From positions 206,734,352-206,798,351 of the forward strand of contig NC_134568.1 of assembly GCF_050947875.1 (NCBI RefSeq): DNA of 64,000 nucleotides, read 5' to 3'. The notes below the pieces were generated by a model. It had not been told where the DNA came from. It searched no databases and saw nothing but the letters and a program-made list of their open reading frames with translations. The translations under genes were made by a program, and so were the position numbers. The DNA is from Dermacentor variabilis (Eukaryota; Arthropoda; Arachnida; Ixodida; Ixodidae). This document shows, one piece after another, positions 57,653 through 64,000 of the stretch (within the stretch, counting starts at the first letter, position 1; every line of letters begins with the position of its first letter).

Positions 57653-57684
57653 CTAGGCTGATGATGATGATGATGATGATGATG

Positions 57685-58416
57685 ATTAGTACAAAAATAA
57701 AAGAAGTAAAAGGAGTAAACCGCTGGAGAGGAAAGAGGAAGCCACGAAGTTGGTGGAATAAGGAAAATAGGGAGGCTATCAAACAACGACGGTTGGCATC
57801 TCGGGAACACAGAGAAGCAAAGAGTGCGCAGTTATCTGAAGAGGAAATAGGCCAAAAATGAGAATCTTAAAAACAAAAGAAACAACAAGTGCAGGTGCTC
57901 GTCCAGGCTAAAATAAAGCAGTCCTCTGATCGCTGGCTGGCTGAAGTTCGCGATGCAACTAATAAAGGGAGGTCAACAAATTTCTGGAACCATATAAGCT
58001 GGCTGGATAAAGCTAATCACAGAAAGCAGGAACAGATTCACGATGCCGAAGGAAATTGTTTAGAGGGAGATGACGCTGTGAAGTACATCGGTTCAGTTAT
58101 AGCAGAGTGGTTTAGGAAAGACGATAGGGTAATCGCCCCAAATGAGGGAGCAGCACAGGATAGCATAATAGAAAACAGCTTACAACTGACCAATCTAAAC
58201 TGGAAAAAGGCGGAAGCAAATGTTCCAAAATGCACGTCCGCGGGGATAGACGAAATTCCAATCAAGTTAATTAATGAACTTGGCCCAAGAAGCAAGGAAA
58301 CGCTGATAAAAGCATTGGAGGCAGTCATAACAAATAAGCAAATTCCGCACAGCTGGAAACAGAGTAAAATGAATTTGATTTATAAAGGGAAAGGTGATAA
58401 GAACATAAAAAATTGG
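57685..58416 (+). pseudogene. ORF2 of the esterase-type LINE, part 2: linker and RT fingers
   Basis: It continues from 53316 as STKIKEVKGVNRWRGKRKP. A stop at 57859 separates a second frame (57889-58416): SSDRWLAEVRDATNKGRST, TSAGIDEIPIKLINELG, MNLIYKGKGDKNIKNWR. GIDEIP and KNWR are the first RT blocks. It is broken by the insert 58417-58863. Confidence 0.85.
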
Positions 58417-58863
58417 AGGACGCTTAAGCTTCGCCTTCAAGAGTGGAACGCGATAGCGTTCCCGTCGACCCGCCAAGGGGTATTGGGCTACGGCGCAGCG
58501 ACTACGCGCCCCGCATCGGACGCGGTGAGCGTCGAGCAACGCAGCGTTCGGCGCGACAACGAAATGTGCGCCTGAGCAAGCGACGCACGCCTGAGCCTTA
58601 GAAACAGCTCGTTTCTAAGGCAACACCGCGTTCACTAGAGGCGCTTTTGTACCGCTTTGATGCATCGAACTCGTGGCTCAGTGGTAACGTCTCCGTCTCA
58701 CACTCCGGAGACCCTGGTTCGATTCCCACCCAGCCCATCTTGGAAGTTGCTTTTTATTTATGAAGTGCCTGCCGTGATTTATCGCTCACGGCCAACGCCG
58801 CGGACGCCGACACCGGCTTTTCTGCGACACGAGCTCCTTAACGCTATCGCGTTAAAATCATTC
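58417..58863. repeat. Tick repeat of about 447 bp carrying a tRNA-like unit
   Basis: It interrupts the RT between NWR and RPITIT. AACGCGATAGCGTT near the left end (58447-58460) is the reverse complement of AACGCTATCGCGTT near the right end (58840-58853). The interior holds a small hairpin (CCTTAGAAACAGCTCGTTTC) and the tRNA-like unit 58668-58740. Likely a non-autonomous element; ends not exactly fixed. Confidence 0.7.
58668..58740 (+). other. tRNA-like unit with good A and B boxes
   Basis: TGGCTCAGTGGTAACG (A box) and CTGGTTCGATTCCCAC (B box) are both near consensus. TCTCCG and CGGAGA pair around a 10-base loop in the anticodon-arm position, longer than the normal 7, and there is no acceptor stem. 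Not a functional tRNA gene, but it could be a Pol III promoter. Confidence 0.55.
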
Positions 58864-59391
58864 CGACCAATTACGATAACATCAGTTATATATATGCTGG
58901 CGATGCAGGCGGTGAAATTAAAAATGCAGTCATGGGTAGAAAGTAATAGAATACTCGGAGAACTTCAGAACGGGTTCGGAAGTGGTAGGCGCTTAGATGA
59001 TAGCCTGTTCGTGCTTACCCAGTGTATAGAAATAGCTAAGGCGAAAAATAGACCTCTGTATTTAGCCTTCCTGGACATAAGCGGTGCATACGACAACGTG
59101 AACAGGGAACTCCTGTGGAACATATTAAAAGATGAAGGTATCGGTCATGAGGTAATTGATTTTCTACAGGAAATATATCGAGAAAATAATGTTGAAATAA
59201 CATGGGAAGGAATTAATAGTACGACAACTGTCGAGGTACACAAAGGATTAAGGCAAGGTTGTCCTCTATCACCGCTGCTGTTCATGCTTTATATGACAAG
59301 TATGGAAAGAAGGTTACAACGAAGCAATCTAGGGTATAATATGTCGTACAGATTAGGCGGAAAGGTTGTTGAGAAACGACTACCGGGTTTA

Positions 59392-59489
<98 letters not shown>

Positions 59490-60254
59490 ACGATATTGTA
59501 CTGTTAGCAGAGAGCCAGGAAGATTTGCAAACCCTGGTTAATTACTGTGGAGACGAAGGAGACAGTTTAGGTTTCAGTTTTAGTGCAGCTAAGTCCGGTG
59601 GGACGTTTTTCAACGATACAACTGATCAGGAGCTTACAATACAAGGCCATGAAATACCCCGAGTGACCGAATACAAATAGCTCGGGGTATGGATAAACAA
59701 AGGGCAGATGTACACGGAAAAGCACGAACAGTCTCTCATAGCAAAAGGGCGAAGAGGTGCCGGGATAATGACGTATAGGGCATTGTGGGGGTACAACAGC
59801 TATGAGGTACTGAGAGGTATTTGGAAGGGAGTAATGGTGCCAGGGCTTACTTTCGGAAATGCGGTCCTGTGTTTAAGGGCAGAGGTTCAGTCGAGACTAG
59901 AAGTAAATCAGAGAGCTGTGGGAAGATTAGCACTAGGTGCCCACGGGAAAACCACAAACGAAGCAGTACAGGGGGATATGGGGTGGGCATCGTTCGAAGC
60001 ACGGGAAGCTCAGAGTAAAATTCTATATGAAAAACGCCTGAGGAAATTGGACGATAACCGGTGGGCAGCTAAGGTATTTAAATACCTATACAGAAAGAGC
60101 GTTGACTCACAATTGCAAAAGAGCTAGGAAGCTAACCAGTAAGTATGCCAGACACGAGGACGAAGAAAGACAGAGCATTAAACGACAGGTTAAAAACGCG
60201 GAAGGTAAAAATTGGATAAATTCAATGGAAAAGAAGCATAGCGTTGAACTATAT
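58864..60254 (+). pseudogene. ORF2 of the esterase-type LINE, part 3: RT palm and thumb
   Basis: It resumes with RPITITSVIYMLAMQAVKL, then GELQNGFGSGRRLDDSLF, LYLAFLDISGAYDNVNREL (catalytic D), LRQGCPLSPLLFMLYM and PGLMY. The YxDD box is split by the microsatellite 59395-59488; DDIVLLAESQEDL follows in another frame. A TAG at 59678 replaces a codon in EYK-LGVWINKG. The thumb reads GAGIMTYRALWGYNSYEVL. It is then cut at 60254 by a deleted LTR element. Confidence 0.88.
59395..59488. repeat. (TA)n(TG)n microsatellite inside the RT catalytic box
   Basis: About 54 bases of TA repeat then about 40 of TG repeat lie between the Tyr codon (PGLMY) and the two Asp codons (GACGAT at 59489). Confidence 0.97.
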
Positions 60255-60674
60255 TGTCACGTGGTCGTGACGTCAAAGAACACAGTAGCAATACTGGGAA
60301 AGGCAAAAACTAGCTTTTATTGGGCGAACCTGTGCCCACAAAACAGGCTACACTTAAAGCACAACGAGAGCGGCGAACACAGTCGGCGATCGTCGTAAAT
60401 CTGATCAGCGGGTCAAGCGCGTCGGCTTTTATAGAGCAGTCGTCGAATGTTCCAGACTAATCGTTCGGACCCGCGTGCCTTCCACAAAGTTCTACACCAT
60501 TCGCGTTACGCGATGAAATCAGATAACACAAGGTTCGGCGACAGCAGACAGCCGGGTAGAAGCATCGATAACTTTCCAGAAACGTCGGATACATGCAGGC
60601 GCGTCCCTCGCTTTGCGATTACAGTTGTTAAGCGGCGAAACGTGGTCGCCCGATAAAGATAAGTACTCGTGTCA
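60255..60674 (-). repeat. LTR of the deleted Gypsy-type element, 420 bp
   Basis: In minus orientation it starts TGACACGAGTACTTATC and ends CACGTGACA. A TATAAAA motif lies at about 60428-60434. Confidence 0.85.
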
Positions 60675-60775
60675 ATACCCCCCTCTTAAAAAGCATCGAC
60701 CCGATGCTGCGAACAAACGAAGGTAATAAACAAAAGCACTCGTAGCAAAGAAAATAACAAAAATGGCGAAGTTCG

Positions 60776-60985
60776 TCAGCGTCCGTAAAAGGGTTTAAGG
60801 CGCACCACGTGGACCACTTCAGATCGTGCGCGGCGCCGCTGTGAATGCGAAATGCCGTCTGGCACGACCTCATAGTCCAGAGCGCCAATACGTCGGATGA
60901 CCTTGTAGGGTCCGAAATAGCGTCGGAGTAGTTTCTCACTGAGTCCTCGTCGGCGCATCGGGGTCCACACCCAAACGTGGTCGCC
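60776..60985 (-). pseudogene. Integrase C-terminal fragment
   Basis: The minus strand reads VWTPMRRRGLSEKLLRRYFG then PYKVIRRIGALDYEVVPDG, the GPY/F module at the end of Gypsy integrases, and VVHVVRLKPFYGR at the terminus with its stop just before the polypurine tract. Confidence 0.85.
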
Positions 60986-61160
60986 CGATAAAGATAAGTA
61001 CTCGTGTCAATATCGAGACTGGAAACAGCAGATCAGGAAAGAAGCGTTTTATGATAACTCAAGAGGCAGTGCCCTTCTCTTTGAAGCTAGGTCAGGATGT
61101 CTTAGAACGCGGAGCTATAAAAAGAAATTTAACGAAGAAGAAGACACGTGTACTGTGTGT

Positions 61161-61230
61161 GGTAAGGTAAGGTAAGAACTTTATTGGGTCCTGAAGGCCA
61201 ACCCTAGGTTGACGCGGGCCGCTCCCATGT
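61161..61230 (-). repeat. Short LINE/SINE tail fragment with (GGTAA)n
   Basis: GGTAAGGTAAGGTAAGAACT begins a 70-base insert in the Cys/His tail coding region; on the minus strand it would read as a 3' end with AATAAAGTTCTTACC and a simple tail. Confidence 0.55.
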
Positions 61231-61234
61231 GTGT

Positions 61235-61351
61235 GTGTGTGGCAGATCTGTAGAAACAATAGAACACCTCATACTAAAATGTGATGTGTGTGATGACTGT
61301 GTGTGGTAGATCTGTAGAAACAATAGAACACCTCATACTAAAATGTGATGG
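61235..61351. repeat. Tandem duplication, spacing 64 bp, in LINE coding sequence
   Basis: GTGTGTGG(C/T)AGATCTGTAG through ACTAAAATGTGATG occurs twice, starting at 61235 and 61299. Confidence 0.95.
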
Positions 61352-61637
61352 TATCAATCCCGATGTCGATGCGGCCACAGTCACGCTTCCTGAGGCCCTA
61401 GGGTTCAGAGATAGTAGTAGTCATGTAAATAAATATGCGGTGGAAATTAGCAAAAGGCGGTTGGAGGATTGGTGGCTCAAAAGCAGAGAGGTGACATAAG
61501 GTTAAAAGGGTAGGAAGGCGTACTTAAAGAAAATCGAGAATTTTAATAACACACAGCACAGGTAAATAAAAATAAAAGGCAAAATAAAAAGCTGAGCACG
61601 GTGGTAACTGCCATCACCCCGTTCCAAAGGGAACGCT

Positions 61638-61697
61638 CCTACCTCCCATCCATCCATCCATCCATCCATCCATCCATCCATCCATCCATCCATCCAT
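61638..61697. repeat. (CATC)n repeat, probable 3' tail of the esterase-type LINE
   Basis: About 14 CATC units, 140 bases after the ORF2 stop. Its position suits a LINE 3' tail. Confidence 0.85.
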
Positions 61698-62110
61698 ACA
61701 TCGCTGGGCCGCCTGACCATTGCAGGGAGCCCTGCTCCCTGGTAGTAAAGGAAGAGTGGGGGGGGGGTATATTTACCTCTCTGCACGGGCATTCGCGATA
61801 AGGTCAGCGATAAACACCTTGCACGTCAATGACAGCTGTGCAGTGTTTCTGCTTTTGACAACGGACGATGCATTTGTGGCACGTAGAACAGTCATATGGA
61901 AGAATATTGGGAGTGAAGCGGCTGCTGTAAATAATAAAGGGACGAACCCCCTTTAATGCAGTAATCTTATCTCGGTGCTTGAGAGGCGCAGGGAAGTGAA
62001 GGTTGGCGGTGTTAAAAACGGCCCAGCTGAGGTGCAAGTTTCGCCAGCCAGTTGCGACAGCGGCGTCAACTTTCTAGGAACGCCACCGTTACGTTCTAGC
62101 TCGTCGCCGT
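61698..62110. other. Unassigned DNA between the LINE tail and Gypsy-3
   Basis: No gene recognised; a G run lies at 61757-61766. Confidence 0.4.
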
Positions 62111-62750
62111 TGTGACTGAATGCGTCACACAATGGCCAACTATTGTTACCGAACCCACCACCGCCGCCCTGTTCTGCTATGAGCGGGGGAGTTGCCGCGG
62201 GAACGTCTACGAAGTCCCCTTCCCACGCGCCGTCCAAGACGCAAGACAATGGGCACCCGGCCGCGCTGCGGGGGTCAGCTCGGGGAATAAAAGGCACCTT
62301 TCCTGACACAAGCCCCGAGTTCTACGAAGTCCGTCTGACGTCGGCACCGGACCGTGAATCTCGCGCAAAGAAGTGTGTGTGTGAGTGTGTGTGTGCAAAC
62401 CGTCCCGCAGAGAGGCGACTTGTTTACGATGACTGGACGAACGTTTCCGTCACCTTGGGATCGAGGGGTGACCGAGTGTTTATAAACCGCTGTTGTGCGG
62501 CTGCTCAGCGTACTTTCTAAAGCAGTCATGTTAGACTAAGGACTTTCTCAAGCAGTCATGTTAGACTGATGTACTTTCTCTCGCGGTCATGCTAGGCTGA
62601 TGAACTGCATGTAGATACTGTAAATAAACCCATATTCCTAGTTCTCGATGAGAAGCAGTCCTTCCCTTCATCAACGTCCTCAGCGTGGATAAGTTGGACG
62701 ACGACATGGGCCAGCTACCTTCTAATCCATGCCCGGCTCCAATCTTGACA
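62111..62750 (+). repeat. Probable 5' LTR/leader of Gypsy-3
   Basis: A TG..CA unit can be drawn from TGTGACTGAA (62111) to ATCTTGACA (62750). GGGAATAAAAGGC at about 62281 is TATA-like and GTAAATAAACC at about 62619 is a polyadenylation signal. Three copies of an approximately 30-base unit (ACTTTCT..AGCAGTCATGTTAGACT) lie at 62512-62604. ATCTTAACAACTGG recurs at 62782, so the exact LTR end is uncertain. The 3' LTR is outside the window. Confidence 0.5.
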
Positions 62751-62955
62751 ACGGGTTACGAGCGATGGGATTGAGCCCCTAATCTTAACAACTGGCTGAC
62801 AGCGGTGAGTGCTTGGTTGTTGCTTTGGCTCTCTAGGCTTCATTTTGTGGTTGTTCTGTTTAGAACAGTAGGGAAGCTAGATTGTGGAGTGCTAGCTAGG
62901 TTGTGTTTTCCAAGGTAGATTTAGCGAGCAGGACCAAGGCAGAGAAGCAGCAATC

Positions 62956-63715
62956 ATGGAGTTAAGGACACTGCTGAGAGACGAATTGTTGATTGTTGGT
63001 GAGGAACTGGGCCTAGATGTACGCAAGGAAATGCTAAAATCGGAATTACTGAAGCTGATTTCCGAACAGGCCAGTGAGGAAGAAATTGAAATGGGGTTGG
63101 AACTGCTGAAAAAGGGAGAAGAACGAGAGTGAAAAGAACGAGAGAGAGGAAAGCGATAAAGATTGCGAGTTAAGAAAAATGCAACTTGAACTCGAAAACA
63201 AACGTTTGGAGTTGTCTCAAGGAAGTGAAGGGGCTCTGGGACGATCAAGTGAGGCAGAATCATACCGCATGGACAGGCTATTAAAGCCATTTGAGGTCGG
63301 GACCGACATAGACTTGTTCCTAAGGAATTTTGAAAGGACTTGCGAGGAGATGAACTTCGGTCCGAGTACATGGCCACAGCGGTTGCTGTCTATGTTGCCG
63401 TGTGAGGCGGCGGAAGTAATCGCCAGACTCAGTGCACAGGATGCATATGATTATGCAAAAGTTAAGGCTAGTCTCCTGAAGAAATACTGCCTTTCAGCCG
63501 AAGCTTTTCGGCAAAGGTTTAGGAGCACAGGCAAGAAAGATAGCGAGGGGTATCCGGAGTTTGCATATAGCTTAAAGGCCAACCTAGTCGAGTGGCTGAA
63601 AAGCGCGGAAGCGTACGACAGCAGAGGCATGATCATTGAATGCATGTGTCTAGAGCAGTTTTATAAAAGCATCCCCAAGCTGGGAAACTGTGGGTGCAAG
63701 ACAGAGGGAATGTAA
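62956..63715 (+). pseudogene. Gag of Gypsy-3, SCAN-like capsid (broken)
   Basis: The first frame from ATG 62956 (MELRTLLRDELLIVGEELGL) is an acidic helical N-terminus ending at TGA 63130. The second frame (63179-63715) reads MDRLLKPFEVGTDIDLFLRN, LPCEAAEVIARLSAQDAYDY, LLKKYCLSAEAFRQRF, the SCAN-related capsid fold common in tick Gypsy elements. A shift near 63690 moves the frame; the continuation has an Arg/Lys-rich linker. At least two breaks, so not functional as read. Confidence 0.8.
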
Positions 63716-63959
63716 ACACTGTGGAAAGGGCGGCTGAATTAGCCGAACAGTACGCAACGCGTAGAAAGTTGAACGCCGAGGACGGAAATTGGGACGGTCG
63801 AAATGGACCGCGGAAACCATCTCCGTTCAAAAGGGGTCGCAGACTAGACGATCGGAGCCTGTAGACGTGGAGGAAAAGCCCTCAGAAAAGAGCGAGAAGA
63901 AATCAAGGGGGGAAACAGTACAGAAAGAGCAGAAAAGAAAATTCGAATCTTTTAGACCG

Positions 63960-64000
63960 ATCCGCTGCTATAAATGCCACAAACTGGGACATATAGCTGT
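63960..64000 (+). pseudogene. Gypsy-3 nucleocapsid zinc knuckle, cut by the window end
   Basis: The final bases encode RCYKCHKLGHIA, a CX2CX4H knuckle whose last Cys lies past the end. It is in a different frame from the capsid part. Confidence 0.8.

Larger units (their letters stand above)
53317..57684 (+). mobile_element. RTE-type LINE, copy B, with a 5' composite repeat
   Basis: ATTAGTA flanks the insert (53310-53316 and 57685-57691), a 7-bp target duplication; joining the flanks restores the host frame ELLISTKIKEV. The first 1.16 kb is the composite repeat also found at 37256-38150, including a SINE. RTE leader sequence like that of copy A begins at about 54482. The 3' end is a (GAT)n tail. 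Whole insert 4.37 kb. Confidence 0.95.
60255..61009 (-). mobile_element. Deleted Gypsy-type LTR element, 755 bp
   Basis: Minus orientation. ATAT lies outside both ends (60251-60254, 61010-61013), a 4-bp target duplication. It contains a 420-bp LTR (60255-60674), a polypurine tract AAGAGGGGGG just upstream of it, an integrase C-terminal fragment and only the first 37 or so bases of the other LTR (60973-61009). Almost the whole internal region is missing. Confidence 0.9.
61014..61499 (+). pseudogene. ORF2 of the esterase-type LINE, part 4: C-terminus
   Basis: It resumes as RDWKQQIRKEAFYDNSRGS, LLFEARSGCLRTRSY and EEDTCTVCG, then is broken by a short LINE-tail fragment (61161-61230) and a 64-bp duplication. 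The last frame (61281-61499) reads RSVETIEHLILKCDGINPD and ends WWLKSREVT. CxxC..H..C is the Cys/His tail common to several LINE groups. Confidence 0.85.

Noticed and set aside
58668..58740. Functional tRNA gene
   Set aside because: A and B boxes are good, but there is no acceptor stem and the anticodon loop is 10 bases; it sits in a repeat.

Overview
The window is animal nuclear DNA, almost certainly from a hard tick (Ixodidae). The evidence is the repeat content: six copies of a tRNA-derived SINE that I recognise as the ixodid family Ruka, RTE-type LINEs with (ATC)n tails, Gypsy LTR elements of types common in ticks, long AT/GT microsatellites, and no operons or bacterial-type gene spacing. 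I find no intact host protein-coding gene. The only sequences that may be host exons are two divergent THAP zinc-finger exons near 45.7 and 48.3 kb, both damaged. Everything else that can be assigned is mobile or repetitive DNA.

Layout. 0-5.8 kb: a 245-bp foldback MITE, unassigned AT-rich DNA, and a reverse-strand gag-like ORF1 of an I/Jockey-type LINE. 5.9-9.7 kb: a decayed Gypsy element (Gypsy-1) that lost its integrase and has an RTE fragment inside its reverse transcriptase. 10.1-11.0 kb: two MITEs and a long (TA)n(TG)n tract. 11.9-15.3 kb: a nearly full-length RTE LINE on the minus strand (copy A). 15.8-16.6 kb: a snap-back repeat and a SINE. 18.5-23.8 kb: a complete-length but mutated Gypsy element (Gypsy-2) with 152-bp LTRs. 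23.8-27.6 kb: nothing assignable. 27.6-33.3 kb: a TTAA-flanked MITE, a 78-bp repeat, an RNase H-bearing LINE interrupted by a solo LTR, and RTE copy C. 34.7-35.8 kb: a satellite of about 33-bp units. 36.5-40.8 kb: a composite repeat carrying a SINE, a mariner-type transposase relic and another SINE. 42.8-45.4 kb: a LINE tail and a large foldback element made of 10-bp repeats, hit by a SINE. 45.6-49.0 kb: two divergent THAP exons separated by a 2,006-bp P-element-like transposon. 49.2-61.7 kb: a SINE, then one old LINE with an SGNH-esterase-like ORF1 and an APE/RT ORF2, broken by four later insertions and a microsatellite expansion. 62.1-64.0 kb: the 5' end of a third Gypsy element (Gypsy-3) that runs off the window.

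How the parts relate. The nested insertions give a relative order: the esterase-type LINE and Gypsy-1 are old hosts, while the RTE copies, the RNase H LINE, the SINEs and the LTR elements landed in them later. Target-site duplications I could read directly are 7 bp (RTE copy B), 17 bp (RTE copy C), 9 bp (RNase H LINE), 8 bp (P-like element), 15 and 11 bp (two SINEs) and 4 bp (a deleted LTR element). Two of the joins restore the host reading frame when the insert is mentally removed, which strongly supports those boundaries. The most notable single object is the P-like element: 33-bp perfect terminal inverted repeats, an exact 8-bp target duplication, and a THAP exon just inside one end.
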